Positions 1-11,582 are shown, numbered from the stretch's first letter. The stretch is 64,000 nucleotides of DNA from Antilocapra americana (GCA_007570785.1 ML664161.1:9513211-9577210); one strand, 5' to 3'. Numbers and translations: made by a program. Notes: generated from the letters alone by a model not told the origin.

Positions 1-197
1 AAAAAGTTCAGAAGAAAGATGATTTTGAAACTGTGAAAGAGAAGACAGCCTGAGAAGTACAGGAGATTTCAAAGCTGAAGTTCTAACAGTACAAAATCAA
101 ATAATACCAATTAGGAAGAGATGTGGTGGTAACTAAATAGACAGATATATATCACAGGAAAACTTCCGGTCAGCTCAGATCTCAGAGGAAATACTCT

Positions 198-780
198 TGT
201 TTTTTCATGCAAATATTTATTGAACATCTACTATGTATTTGGTACTTTACTAAGGTAGTAAGCAAAAATATCAAGATGCTTGTTTTTGAGGAACTCATAT
301 TCACATAGGAGAGACAGTTAATGAAAAAAATGACTGCAACAAAGCATAAATGTTTATCTAAGAATTATGTACAAAAATGTTCTGCTAGCAAAAATGTCAG
401 AACAATGAATTCTATCTGAAGGAAATGTAGAGGCATATGGGAGGTGATAGGAGATGGATCTTTGTCAGGACAAGAAACTCATTCCAGACAGAAGGAATGG
501 CATTCATAAAAGGAAATTGTGAAAGAACATGGGCTATTTGATAGGGGTGAGTCACATAGCCTAGATGTGGGCATGGGGGGACTGGGAGTAGAGATATATA
601 TAGCAGGAAACATAAAATGGGGTCAGCTTATAAAAAGTTGAAAAATATTTAGCTATGTGGTTAGAAAGATAAATCAGGTGCCATTGTGTGGGGTGGAATA
701 CAGTTAGGGAGACTGGAAGCAGGTGGGTCAATTAGGGCCCAGTGCAATAAGATATGAAAAATACTGTGGGGGGCCTGCAT
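198..780 (-). repeat. L2 LINE 3' region, old and diverged
   Basis: The stretch opens with the reverse complement of the L2 tail (TTTATTGAACATCTACTATG), then a region matching the inverted 'prompt/charge' part of L2, with GGAGAGACAG near 309-318 and a purine-rich ATTCCAGACAGAAGGAATGG motif near 481. It is heavily diverged and the far boundary is uncertain. Bases 1-197 and 781-1219 show nothing recognisable. Confidence 0.5.
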
Positions 781-1219
781 CAAGAGTTTAAGGGACATTT
801 GGGAAATAAGAACTGTAGTCTTGATGAAAAATTCTATGTTGGGGTTAGAAGGCAGGCAGAATTAGTAATGACTGTGAAGTTTCTCATTTGAGACAATAAT
901 GGTATCTTAATGAGGTAAAGAATAAAATTCAATGAATAGTTTTAGGGAAAAAGAATGAGTTTGATTAGTGACAAATGTAAGAGGTAGAAAAAGGCCACAT
1001 AATCAGAAATGTGTTGAAAAAATGGACCTGTAATAATAGCCTAATACTAGGCTAAAAGTCAGAATGATGCAAAACTCCTAATTGAAAAGAAAAAACAGTC
1101 TACTATTTTGTGGTCTACCATGTGAAAAACATTCTAGCAGTTAAAAAGTCCTAAGAAAAAGAAACAAAAAGTGATGCTTTCAGTTATTGGGAACAAAAAA
1201 GTGGTTATGGCAGAGAGAG

Positions 1220-1440
1220 AGCCTGCTGGGTCAAAGTCAGATATATCTGGGTTGGAATCCCAGCTCCAGCATGTTCTTGGTGTGTGACTTTTGGGCAAAC
1301 TTATTTAATTTCTTGGAACCAAGTTTCTTCATCAGTCAGTGGCTTTACAGGGTCCTAATGAAATTAAACAGTGTATGTGAAGTATTGCATAGCTCTGAAT
1401 TGTTATTATTTGCTAGTAGTATTAATATTTGAATCTGAAA
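1220..1440 (+). repeat. MIR SINE
   Basis: It follows the MIR order: tRNA-like part with GGTTGGAATCCCAGCTC, then GTGTGACTTTTGGGCAAACT, then the core leading to an ATTAAA stretch. Old and diverged. Confidence 0.7.
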
Positions 1441-2019
1441 GTGCATGCCCATTAAATAGAAAAAAATACACATAAAAGTGAAATAAAATGAAAAGCCAAA
1501 GAACTTGAGCAGTCCCTGTGTTTTTGACCTCCACTCTGTAAAGGATGCTGCCTCAGTAACTGTACTAAGTGTAGGTGTTTGGTATACTTTCAAGTCTTGT
1601 GATTAAATCTCAAAATTCAACTATATAAAGGGTAGAATTAAGAGGGGACAAAGAAAGGAGTGTGAAGATATGAGTTTCTGATAGTGCATATTGGCTGCAA
1701 GTTCAAAAAAGTTCAGCTGTATTCCCTGGTTACCCAAAACTGATCTGATTATAAACTACAGTGTTTAAAATGTGTCTCAATGGGAGTAATAGTTCTCTCC
1801 CTTTTCTGGCCATGTCCTGTCTCATCTTGTCTCACCTGGCTATAATGCTTGGTGCTGGATACGTCCAGGTCTTTATGAAGAAAAATTGGAGGACCTGGAG
1901 ATGTTTACTGAGAAAAGAGAAAATATAACAGGAATCTGTGGTATCTTTAGGAGAAGGGGTGATGAATTTGTTTTGTGTTAGCTTACATATTTGAAAGAGA
2001 GTACCATTTAGAATTACAA
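1441..2019. other. no gene seen
   Basis: AT-rich non-coding sequence. I see no repeat family, exon or RNA gene here. The short open frames have neither splice context nor recognisable products. Confidence 0.6.
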
Positions 2020-2285
2020 TATGAGTTTGAGTCCCATTGCTTTCACTGGTGATGTAACTTAACTACTGAACTTTAATTTTCTCATCTCTAGTGTACATCA
2101 TGAATTAATTATAATCAGACTTTATTTACAGGGCTTTTGTGGGGATTAAATGGCTTGATGTTTGTGGAAAGCTCTTCATAAATGTCTAAGTCCTCCACAA
2201 AGATTATAATAGCTGGTTGTGTAGTGTCTGGTGGTTTCATAATAGGGTCTCAATAAATATTTGTTGAACTGGTAAACAGCTGAAT
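2020..2285 (+). repeat. MIR/L2-type old repeat
   Basis: It begins with MIR-like GAGTTTGAGTCCCATTGC, runs through GGGGATTAAATGGCTTGATG and ends with the L2/MIR3-style tail CAATAAATATTTGTTGAAC. It may be a MIR followed by an L2 tail rather than one element. Confidence 0.6.
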
Positions 2286-3559
2286 GAGTACTTCAGTGAG
2301 TAAAAAAGTAGATATTATATTGATATTTTCACAACTGTGTAAAAGTGGAAGGTGTTTTGGGGTAAGGCATGGTGACCCTCATCACCAGACACTGGAAATC
2401 AAACAATACATGACATTTTTGGCAAGTGTGAATTATTCGGGTCATGTGTGACCTGGGGGTTGGATTAAATAAACTTTAAAGTACTACTTTAATGATGTTG
2501 TTTTGGCCTGGATTCACTGTACAGAAATGTGCTCAGTGGAAGGAGGATACATTGCAATTTGCCTTGTACCACATTGAAAGAGCACTATGCAAATGAGAGG
2601 GAGCGAAACATTTCTGTTGTTTTAGTATTGCATGTAATGCAAGGTGTTGAAATTGTTGATATAAACATCCATAGATATTAGGGTTCTCAGTACTTCATTA
2701 TATTTCACTTATAAAAGCATATCCATTAGACCTATAATTTCTCCAGATGTATCAACATTTTATCTTGCATCCAAAGGAGCCCTATTATGGATTAGTTTAA
2801 GTGTAGTTTATAGCATACTTTATTTCTTTCTCACTCTATAACTGGATCAGATTATTCAATCATCAGATTCTTCTTCTTCTCAATTAATGATTTTTTGTCA
2901 TATCAAAATTTAAGATTATTCTGCTAGTTCTAGGATAAAATGCAACATTTTTACAGATTAAAATGTTTTCCCTCACAAAGCCACTTCAGAGTAACTTTCA
3001 GTATAGGCATAATAAAAAGTACTTGGGTATTTTCTCTGATAATCTTTTACTGTAAAATTGGTTTGTATCGTTATGTATAGGTGGAAAGTATGGGGATGGC
3101 CTGAAGTCAGGAGACCTTCTATGAACTTGAGAGTTTTCTTGTGAAGGAGGGTTGCTGCTGACTCACTATGATTTTGTGGGGCTGAGTATGGTTTCGTTTG
3201 CACAGAGATCCAACCTATTTTTATTTGGTAATTGAAGGTCTGTGAGCCAGAGGTGAAAGCAATAGTCCCACTTTCCATTTCTTAATGTAACGGCTGGCCA
3301 TGAGACCAGAGGCACTGTTGGAGAAGAAACTGAGATTTAGGGCATAGAGTGTTAGGAATGGGGACAAACTAAGGACAAAATGACAAGAAGCTCAAAATGA
3401 GCGAAGCTGGTGAGAGATGGTAACAGAAAAGGACACACAGCCTTGGCCTAATAGAGCTTTGAAATGGGAGTCATTCAGATGTGATAGAGGGGAAGGACAA
3501 TCACTGTGAAGATCTGGGTATCCCTTTCCCTGCTAAAGTCATTTAAAATCAAACACTAC
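2286..3559. other. no gene seen
   Basis: Unique-looking, AT-rich intergenic or intronic DNA. A 101-codon open frame at 2973-3278 on the minus strand has no recognisable product or splice sites, and I treat it as chance. Confidence 0.55.
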
Positions 3560-4016
3560 TGTAATGAGTTGAATTTCATTCCCTCAAAATTCCTGTGTTA
3601 AGGTCTTATGTCCCAGTACTTCAGGATGTACCTTTATTTGGAGACAGGGTTTTTATAGAGAGCATCAAGTTGAAATGAGGTCTTTGGGGTGGGCCTTAAC
3701 CAAAATGACTAGTGTCCTTTTAAAAATGGGATATTTGGAGACAGTTTCTCACACAGGAGAATAACTTGTGAAGATGAAGGCAGTGGATGGGGTGATGCTC
3801 CTACAGCCAAGGTGTAGTAACCACCAAGGTTAAGCAAACCACCAGAAATAAGGGGAAAGGCATGAACTGGTTCTTCCTCACAGCCTTCAGGAGGTACCAA
3901 CCCTGACGACACTTTGAATTTGGACTCCCAGCCTCTAGAACTGTGATGATAAACTTCTGTTGTTCAAGTCACTGTTTGTGATACTTTGTTATAGCTGTCT
4001 TAGCAAATTAATGCAA
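3560..4016 (+). repeat. MLT1-type ERVL-MaLR solo LTR
   Basis: The full order of an MLT1 LTR is readable: start at TGTAATGAGTTGAATTTC, then TTATTTGGAGACAGGG, GTGGGCCTTAACCAAAATGA, the GCCTCTAGAACTGTGATGA block with the polyadenylation area, and the end near GTTATAGCTGTCTTAGCAAA. No internal retroviral genes accompany it. A very old, diverged solo LTR. Confidence 0.85.
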
Positions 4017-4017
4017 C

Positions 4018-4668
4018 TATAGACAATCCCTGATTTACGATGTATTGACATAATTTGTTGACATAATTTTTCGACTTCCTGGTGGCACAGAAATGATATA
4101 CATTCACTGGAAACCATACTTTGACTTTTGGATTTTGATCTTTTCCTGGGCTAGCAGTATAGGATCTGATACTCTCGGGGTGCTGGGTGGTAGCAGTGAG
4201 TTGCAGCTCCCCATGAGTCACAGGATCCCGAGGGTCCACACCGAGATGTTTATTTACTTTTTAGTCTGCACTACTGTGCAGCATGTGGGATCTCATTTCT
4301 CTGCCCAGGGGTGGAACTTGTGGCCCCTGGAATGGGAACATGGAGTCTTAACTACTGGATTACCAGGGAAGTCCCTAACCCATACACTTGGAATTGTCCT
4401 GGCCCCAGACAGTCATTCTAGTGTTCACTCTCAATATAGTATTCAATGAATTACAGGAACTACTCAATACATTTTAAGTAGGCTTTGTGTCAGATGATCC
4501 TGCTCAACTGTAGGCTGATGTAAGTGTTCTGAGCACATTTAAGGTAGGTCGGGCTAAGCTGTGATGTCCAGAAGTTAGGTGTATTAAATAATTTCCAACT
4601 GATGGTATTTTCAGCTTATGTTGAGTTTATAGACATGCAACCCTATTGTAAGTTGAGGAGATCTGTAC
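4018..4668. mobile_element. MER44-like Tigger-group DNA transposon, split by a SINE
   Basis: The two ends are inverted versions of each other: the left end carries CCCTGATTTACGATG and TTTTTCGACTTCC, the right end carries GGTATTTTCAGCTTATG and TATTGTAAGTTGAGGAG. The outermost bases are TA, the target of Tc1/mariner elements. The interior matches what I recall of MER44: TTTTGATCTTTTCCTGGGCT on the left, and GTTCTGAGCACATTTAAGG on the right. It has no transposase gene, so it is non-autonomous. A CHR-2 SINE interrupts it, and it sits directly against the end of the MLT1 LTR. Confidence 0.75.
4237..4376 (-). mobile_element. CHR-2-type tRNA-derived SINE
   Basis: Read on the minus strand, this is a CHR-2 element: GGGACTTCCCTGGTAATCC at its 5' end, then the B-box region and GGATCTCA-like tail text. 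It lies inside the MER44-like transposon, so it inserted later. Confidence 0.7.
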
Positions 4669-5692
4669 TAAGCCATAAAGCTCAATTAGGTTCTGATTTT
4701 CTCCTCAAACATGACTTTGCTGATTTCTGCCTTTCACTTTTCCTGCTGGTTGATGTTGCCTACTTTGTTGGTGCCCCCTGCACATGCTTAGCACATGCTT
4801 AGCACTTCCTGCTTGGGAAGCAGTGTGGGTTTCTCTCTAGTAATAGCAGTGAGAGGAATGTGGTGTCAGACATAAATGCACGGGTAAATTACAGCAAGAA
4901 AGAAGACACTGTGCTTGAAATAGGATTTCCTATTGGATTTCATGTAGTTTAGATTAAGGAGAGACAATTAAATAGGGGTTTGTATATGTTCATGCATCAG
5001 GGATTGGGTGCTCAAGGGATTTTTTTAAAGAAACCTTGTAAGAAGACAAAAAATAGATAAAATAATAATTGGATCCTTGGGAATAAATATCATGGTAGTG
5101 GTGGTTATAGAAGGAGGATGTATTTCCAGCAATTCGCAATGTGGATCAAAAATCCTCTTGGCAAAACAGCCATTTAATCCACCACAGTGGATTTCATAAC
5201 ATTAGGTTTATTGCTGTCTTCTAGTTTAGTTTCCAGACCAAATGCTTTTAAATATTTATCATCCAAAATGGTTTGAATTTTAACTCTTATTAGAATGACA
5301 ATTGTTTTCAAACAGGCTTGAAATTAATTTCTAAAATAAACTTTAACTTCTGAAACAAAGTTGTTTCTGCTGTTCATAATACAGCAGTTTCCTTTAGCTT
5401 TTGGCTAGCATTCAAACAAACAGCCTCATATTTCTCCATTTTAATTTAGTGAATTCTGTATGTTGGTATGATAGTCATAAAAGTACAATGTGGAAATGTA
5501 AGGCATTAGATGCCTGTGATATATTACAAAATATGCAAAAAAAACTTCTGTTAAACTATATTACCAATTTCTAATTGAAAATCCCCATAATAATAGCACT
5601 TGTAAAACAAATTTAGTGTAGCATTGGAGTACAATTATGAAATCTTGCTATCACTTTGTTCTTAATGTATCATGGCTTTTTAAAAATTTATT
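4669..5692. other. no gene seen; short tandem repeat at 4781
   Basis: AT-rich DNA with no recognised element. Near 4781-4804 the unit GCACATGCTTA is repeated in tandem. The open frame at 4602-4802 overlaps the end of the transposon and is not a gene. Confidence 0.55.
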
Positions 5693-6352
5693 TTCAACAC
5701 TTAATGGCATAATTTATCTGAAAGTTTGAGTACATATATTTTAAAATTTTCTTTTGAGATAATTGTGGAGTCACATGTATCAGTAAGAAGTGATAACAGG
5801 AAGAATCTGTGTATTCTTTATGCAGTTTGTCCCCATGGTAACATCTTATAAAACTTTGGTGGAATATTACAGCTAGGATATTGACACTGATATAGTCAAG
5901 ATACAGAGCAGTTCCATTACTACAGTATCTCTTGTGCTGCTCTTTTATAGCCACACCCACTTTCCTCCTGCCCCACCTCCTTAACCCTTGGCAACCACTA
6001 ATTTGGTGTTCATTACTATAATTTTTTCAATTTAAAAAGATATTATATATGTACACACACTTAAGATATATACATAGTTGAATATATTGTTGCTATTATT
6101 ATTACATATCTTTTCTTATATGCTGTCCAGTTTATCCATTAGAGCCCTTAGCATATTAATCATTGTTGTGTTAAATTTCTAGTCTGATAATTACAACATC
6201 TCTGCCATATCTGCTTCTGATGATTGCTTTGTCTCTTCAAATTGTATTTTTCACCTTTTGGTTTATCTTGTAATTATTTTCTTGATAGCTGGACATGATG
6301 TACTCGGTAAAAGGAACTGCTATAAATAGACCTTGAGTAATGTGAGGTGAGG
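5693..6352 (-). repeat. L1M-type LINE 3' region, old
   Basis: Read on the minus strand it holds the L1M 3' UTR text: GAACTGCTCTGTATCTTGAC, AAGATGTTACCATGGGGA and ATGTGACTCCACAATTATC. The plus strand contains TATAGCCACACCCACTTTCC and GGCAACCACTAATTTGGTG, which are landmarks of the same family. Its right edge is cut by a Bov-tA SINE, and similar old LINE text continues beyond it. Confidence 0.65.
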
Positions 6353-6559
6353 GCTTCCCTTCTGGCTCAGTTGGTAAAGAATTCTTCGCCTGCAATGCAG
6401 GCAACCCGGTTTCGATTCTTGGGTTGGAAGATCCCCTAGAGAAGGAAATGGCAACCCACTCCAGATTCTTGTCTGGGAAATTCCATGGACAAAGGAACTT
6501 GGTGGGCTACAGCCCATGGGGTCACAAGAGTCAGACAGGACTTAGCAACTAAACTACAC
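6353..6559 (+). mobile_element. Bov-tA SINE
   Basis: It runs from GGCTTCCCTTCTGGCTCAG, through the tRNA-derived part and the AGGAAATGGCAACCCACTCC body, to GTCACAAGAGTCAGACAGG. A 14-bp target duplication with one mismatch flanks it (AATGTGAGGTGAGG at 6339-6352, AATGTGAGTTGAGG at 6560-6573). Confidence 0.93.
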
Positions 6560-6573
6560 AATGTGAGTTGAGG

Positions 6574-6837
6574 GGAAGTGTTCTACAGTTCTAAGATTAG
6601 ATTTCAGTCTTTTACTGAACCCATGCCTTGGACTGTGAACTTCACAAGTGTTCCTCAATTTCCCATGTACTCCTCCTTACATGGGACAGGATGGCTAGTG
6701 TGGGCTAAAGTTGGGTATTTTCCTTTCCTAGGTCATTTAGGCCCTGATAATACCCCAAAAGGTATACTCTGTTTAACTGGTTTCTTCTGAGGGCAAGCCT
6801 AGCTAAGAAGGAAAGAGTATTTTAGTATATTTCAGAG
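6574..6837 (-). repeat. old L1M/HAL1-like LINE sequence
   Basis: It continues the old minus-strand LINE sequence between a SINE and a BovB insertion. The text is too diverged to place exactly, and assignment rests mainly on continuity with its flanks. Confidence 0.4.
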
Positions 6838-6984
6838 TGTTGACATTGTACAGGAGTCAGGAATCAAGACCATCCTCAAGAAAAAGAAATGCAAAAAAGA
6901 AAATGGCTGTCTGAGGAGGCCTTACATATAGCTCAGAAAAGAAGAGAAGTGAAAAGCTAAGGAGAAAAGGAAAGATATACCCAT

Positions 6985-7653
6985 TTGAATGAAGAGTTCC
7001 AAAGAATATCAAGGAGAGATAAGAAAGCCTTCCTCAGCGATCAATGCAAAGAAATAGAGGAAAACAATAGAATGGGAAAGACTAGAGATCTCTTCAAGAA
7101 AATTAGAGATACTAAGGGAACATTTCATGCAAAGAGGGGCTCAATAAAGGACAGAAATGGTAGGGATCTAACAGAAGCAGAAGATATTAAGAAGTGGCAA
7201 GAATACACAGAAGAACTTTACAAAAAAGATCTTCATGACCCAGATAATCACGATGGTGTGATCACTCACCTAGAACCAGACATCCTGGAATGTGAAGTCA
7301 AGTGGGCCTTTGAAAGTATCACTACGAACAAAGCTAGTGGAGGTGATGGAATTCCAGTTGAGCTATTTCAAATCCTGAAAGATGATGCTGTGAAAGTGTT
7401 TCACTCAATATGCCAGCAAATTTGGAAAACTCAGGACTGCAAAAGGTTGGTTTTCATTCCAATCCCAAAGAAAGACAATGCCAAAGTATGTTCTAACTAC
7501 TGCACATTTGCACTCATCTCACATGCTAGTAAAATAATGCTCAAAATTCTCCAAGCCAGGCTTCAGCAATACATGAACCATGAACTCCCAGATGTTCAAG
7601 CTGGTTTTAGAAAAGGCAGAGGAACCAGAGATCAAATTGCCAACATCTGCTAG
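6985..7653 (+). pseudogene. BovB ORF2 fragment, N-terminal RT half
   Basis: A 222-codon open piece of the BovB polyprotein. It includes the linker before the RT domain, the conserved ITTNKASGGDGIP motif and the segment VQAGFRKGRGTRDQIANI typical of RTE reverse transcriptases. It ends at a TAG at 7651-7653 where the family has a tryptophan codon, so this looks like a nonsense change. Further on, a G is missing near 7770 and shifts the frame. It is a dead transposon gene, not a host gene. Confidence 0.9.
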
Positions 7654-7888
7654 ATCATTGAAAAGCAAGAGAGTTCCAGAAAAACATCTATTTCTGCTTT
7701 ATTGATTACGCCAAAGCCTTTGACTGTGTGGATCACAATAAACTGTGGAAAATTCTGAAAGAGATGGAATACCAGATCACCTGACCTGCCTCTTGAGAAA
7801 CCTGTATGCAGTCTAAACAACAGTTAGACTTGGACATGGAACAACAGACTGGTTCCAAATAGGAAAAGGAGTACGTCAAGGCTGTATA

Positions 7889-8401
7889 TTGTCACCCTGC
7901 TTATTTAACTTATATGCAGAGTACATCACGAGAAATGCTAAGCTGGAGGAAGCACAAGCTGGAATCAAGATTGCTGGGAGAAACATCAATAACCTCAGAT
8001 ATGCAGATGACACCACCCTTCTGGCAGAAAGTGAAGAAGAACTTAAGAGCCTCTTGATGAAAGTGAAAGAGGAGAGTGAAAAAGTTGGCTTAAAGCTCAA
8101 CATTCAGAAAACTAAGATCATGGCATCTGGTCCCATCACTTCATGGCAAATAGATGGGGAAACAGTGGAAACAGTGGCTGACTTTATTTTGGGGGGCTCC
8201 AAAATCACGGCAGATGGTGATTGCAGCCATGAAATTAAAAGATGCTTACTCCTTGGAAGGAAAGTTTTGACCAACCTAGACAGCGTATTAAAAAGCAGAG
8301 ACATTACTTTGTCAACAAAGGTCTGTCTAGTCAAGGCTATGGTTTTTCCAGTAGTCATGTATAGATCTGAGAGTTGGACTATAAAGAAAGCTGACTGCTG
8401 A
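7889..8401 (+). pseudogene. BovB ORF2 fragment with the YADD catalytic box
   Basis: A 170-codon open piece beginning MSPCLFNLYAEYI. It carries the RT catalytic box YADD at 8000-8011, then the thumb/C-terminal part ending ESWTIKKADC before a TGA at 8399-8401. It lies downstream of the nonsense codon at 7651 and a frameshift, so it is no longer joined to the N-terminal half. Confidence 0.9.
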
Positions 8402-8780
8402 AGAATTGATGCTTTTGAACTGCGGTGTTGGAAAAGACTCTTGAGAGTCCCTTGGACTGCAAGGAGATCCAACCACTCCATCCTAAAGGAGATCAGTCCT
8501 GGATGTTCATTGGAATGATTGATGTTGAAGCTGAAACTCCAATATTTTGGCCACTGATGTGAAGAGCTGACTCATTTGAAAAGACCATGATGCTGGGAAA
8601 GATTGAGTGCAGGAGAAGGGGTCAACAGAGGATGAGATGGTTGGATGGCATCACCGACTTAATGGACATGGGTTTGAGTGGACTCCGGGAGTTGGTGATG
8701 GACAGGGAGGCCTGGTGTGCTGTGGTTCATGGGGTTGCAAAGAGTCTGACATGACTGAGCGATTGAACTGGACTGAGAGT

Positions 8781-9601
8781 GGTCCCTTCCAAAGGCCTAA
8801 GGTGATTTTTCTCTGATAGTTACCATTAACTCCTGGATGTAAATTGCACAGTATTGCATAACTCCAGACTGGGTCCCTTTCGAGTTTATAATACTCAGAG
8901 TTGTCTGTGCTGAGTGTCCAGCAATTTGACAGTTATCATTCCAGCTTCACAAAGCCAGTACTCGTTCCCATAACAGTTCCTGCTCAGAAGTCTCTGCTCC
9001 AGAAAGCCATATCTCAAGTATTAATCTGTTAGTCTCCCCATTTGGAGTGGTGTTTTGTCTTGAGTTGTCCACTGTCTCATAGATCTAAGAAGAATTACTG
9101 ACTTTTAACATTGAGTGGTGGCTTCCCAGCGCCTCATATGTAGACACAAACACAGACCTCCATGTATATTTAGAATTATATAAAATGATGTTGTTATTTT
9201 TGCTTGACTCATCAAACATAATGAAGAGGACAGTCTTGGTTTTTCTCATATTTTTGCTTGTGTTCTTTCACTTTTCTTAATATTTTAAAGTTCTTTCTTT
9301 TATTGTTTCCTTTCTATTTAGGAAATTTTCTTCGGCCTTTTTTTTTTTTTTTTTTTTACAGAGAGTTGGCTGATGACAGATTCTCTTAGTTTTCCTTCAT
9401 CTGAGATGGTCTTGATTTCCAGTTAATTCCTGAAGGATATTTTCATTGGGTGTAGCATTCTGTGTTGACAATTCTTTTCTTTCAGTATTTGAAAAATGTG
9501 CCACTTACTTCTGGCCCCAGTTTCTTTAACTGAAAAATCCTCTGTCATTCAAATTGTTTTTCCCCCAATAGTTAGTGAATCATTTCTTTATTGCTGCTTT
9601 C
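8781..9601 (-). repeat. old L1M/HAL1-like LINE sequence
   Basis: Plus-strand landmarks include CTCCCCATTTGGAGTGGTG, TCTCATAGATCTAAGAAG and TTTGAAAAATGTGCCACTTA, which I associate with the inverted 5' part of old L1M/HAL1 elements. A T-run sits at about 9339-9357. The far end is cut by the young L1 at 9602. Confidence 0.5.
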
Positions 9602-10890
9602 TTTTATTTATTTATTTATTTATTTATTTTTTTATTGTTTTTGCCATACATTGTCATGATATCACCATGGGTTTACATGTGCTTCCCCTCCAGGTCCCCC
9701 CTCCCTCCTCCCTCCCCCCCGGGAAATCTCGCTGCACCAGTCCCGAGCATCAATCCTGGGCTGGCGATTGATTAGACACATGACAATTAACATGCTTCAA
9801 TGCCCTTCTCCCATCTCATCCCACCCTTACCCTCATCCACAAAGTCCACAAGTCTATTCTATACATCTGCGTTCCTTTTGTTGTCTCCCATGTTGGGTTC
9901 TCATTACCGTCTTTCTAAATTCCATATATATGTGTTAATATACTGTATTGTTGTTTTTGCTTCTGGCTTACTTCACTCTGGATAATGGGCTCCAGTTTCG
10001 TCCATCTGAGTAGAATTGCTTCAAATGAATTTTTTTTTAATGCTGAGTAATATTCCATTGTGTATATATACCACAGCTTTCTTATCCATTCGTCAGTTGA
10101 TGGGCATCTAGGTTGCTTCCATGTCCTGGCTATTGTAAACAATGCAGCGATGAACATTGGGGTGCACGTGGCTCTTTCAATTCTGGTTTCCTCGGTGTAT
10201 ATGCCCAGCAGTGGGATTGCCGGGTCATATGGCAGGTCTATTTGCAGCTTTTTAAGGAACCTCCACACTGTTTTCCATAGTGGCTGTACTAGTTTGCATT
10301 CCCACCAACAGTGTAAGAGGGTTCCCTTTTCTCCACATCCTCTCCAGCATTTATTGCTTGTAGACTTTTGGATGGCAGCCATTCTGACTGGTGTAAAGTG
10401 GTACCTCATTGTGGTTTTGATTTGCATTTCTCTGATAATGAGTGATGTTGAGCATCTTTTCATGTGTTTGTTAGCCATTTTTATATCTTCCTTGGAGAAA
10501 TGTCTGTTAAGTTCTTTGGCCCACTTTTTAATTGGGTTGTTTATTTTTCTAGAATGGAGCTGCAGGAGTTGTTTGTAAATTTTTGAGATTAATTGTTTGT
10601 CTGTTGCTTCATTGGCTATTATTTTCTCCCATTCTGAAGGCTGTCTTTTCACCTTGCTTATAGTTTCCTTTGTTGTGCAAAAGCTTTTAATTTTAATTAG
10701 GTCCCACTTGTTTATTCGTGTTTTTATTTCCAATATTCTGGGAGGTGGGTCATGGAGTATCCCGCTTTGGATTATAGCAGAGAGTGTTTTGCCTATGTTA
10801 TCCTCTAGGAGTTTTATAGTTTCTGGTCTTATGCTTAGATCTTTAATCCATTTTGAGTTTATCTTTGTGTATGGTGTTAGAAAGTGATCT
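9602..10890 (-). mobile_element. young bovine-type L1, 5'-truncated
   Basis: The left edge is the L1 3' end inverted: a TTTA/T-rich tail, then TTGTTTTTGCCATACATTG and TCACCATGGGTTTACATG. The body is the 3' part of ORF2, read on the minus strand. A perfect 15-bp target duplication flanks it (TTTATTGCTGCTTTC at 9587-9601 and 10891-10905). The long open frame and intact duplication point to a recent insertion. It lies in older L1-like DNA of the same orientation. Confidence 0.95.
9915..10890 (-). pseudogene. L1 ORF2 C-terminal fragment, open
   Basis: About 325 codons of the L1 ORF2 C-terminus without a stop until the native end near GIYG-like text at 9915. It includes KINKWD-type linker text, [20 protein letters not shown], and the Cys-rich motif [19 protein letters not shown] that closes L1 ORF2 proteins. 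The RT and endonuclease domains are missing because the copy is truncated. The open frame reads a few codons into the flank. It has no promoter of its own and is not a host gene. Confidence 0.9.
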
Positions 10891-10905
10891 TTTATTGCTG
10901 CTTTC

Positions 10906-11582
10906 AAGATGTGTCTTTGTCTTTAGTTTTTAGGAGTTTGACCATGCGGCATCTTGGTGTGAATTTGAGTTTATCTTATTTGGGGTTCACTGAAAATTTT
11001 CAGGCTATATAGTTTCTGGCTTTTGCCAAATTATGGAAATTTTCAGCTATTATTTCTTTGTGTACTTTTTCATTCCTATCCCTTTTCTCCTATCTTTCTG
11101 GGAGTCTGATAACATGAATGTTAGATATGATGTTATAGAGTCACAGCTCCTTGAGGTTCTTTTCATTTTATTTTCTGGTCTATTTTCTCTGTTGTTCCAT
11201 CTGGGTAATTTGTACTTTTTTACCCTCATTTCAGACTTCCCTGCTGTCTCAGTGGTAAAGAATCCTTCTGCCAGTGCAGGAGATGTGGGTTCTCTCCCTG
11301 GATTGGGAAGATCCCCGGAGAAGCAAATGGCAACCCACTCCAGTATCCTTGCCTGGGAAAAATCCCATGAACAGAGGAACAGGGCTACAGTCTATGGGAC
11401 CACAGAGAATCAGATGCAACTTAGTGACTAAACAACAATCTTCATTTCATTGATTATTTCCTCTTTATTAGGCTGTTGAGCCCCTCCACTGAGTTTTTCA
11501 TTTTGGTTATTGTATTTGCAGTTCTAAAATTTCTATTTGGTTCTTATGTCTTCCATTTCTTTGCTGAGTTTGTCTCTCTTTT
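10906..11582 (-). repeat. old L1M/HAL1-like LINE sequence, interrupted by a SINE
   Basis: Plus-strand landmarks are TTTCAGCTATTATTTCTTTG, GGGAGTCTGATAACATGAAT and TTTCTATTTGGTTCTTATG. These match the inverted 5' part of old mammalian L1/HAL1 copies. It continues the sequence seen left of the young L1 and is broken by the Bov-tA at 11234-11441. Confidence 0.6.
11234..11441 (+). mobile_element. Bov-tA SINE
   Basis: From GACTTCCCTGCTGTCTCAG to CAACTTAGTGACTAAACAAC, with the tRNA-like head and the GCAAATGGCAACCCACTCC body. An 8-bp duplication (TCATTTCA at 11226-11233 and 11442-11449) flanks it. Confidence 0.92.

Larger units (their letters stand above)
6838..8778 (+). mobile_element. BovB (RTE) LINE, 5'-truncated and broken
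   Basis: This is about 1.9 kb of the 3' part of BovB, from upstream of the reverse transcriptase to the usual end text GAGTCTGACATGACTGAGCG. It covers the pre-RT linker, the RT domain and the C-terminal part. It is 5'-truncated, so the endonuclease is absent. Several stops and indels break the frame. It inserted into an old minus-strand L1-like element. A possible short target duplication AGAGTG (6833 and 8775 areas) is too weak to rely on. It cannot encode a working product. Confidence 0.95.

Noticed and set aside
4093..4449. 118-codon plus-strand open frame
   Set aside because: It runs across the MER44-like transposon and the CHR-2 SINE inside it, so it is a by-product of repeats.
6353..6559. 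tRNA-like A and B box sequences in Bov-tA copies as possible tRNA genes
   Set aside because: They belong to tRNA-derived SINEs with BovB-derived bodies, not functional tRNA genes.
8104..8481. 125-codon minus-strand open frame
   Set aside because: Antisense of the BovB reverse transcriptase.
10060..10578. 172-codon plus-strand open frame
   Set aside because: It is the antisense of the young L1's ORF2, which reads on the minus strand.
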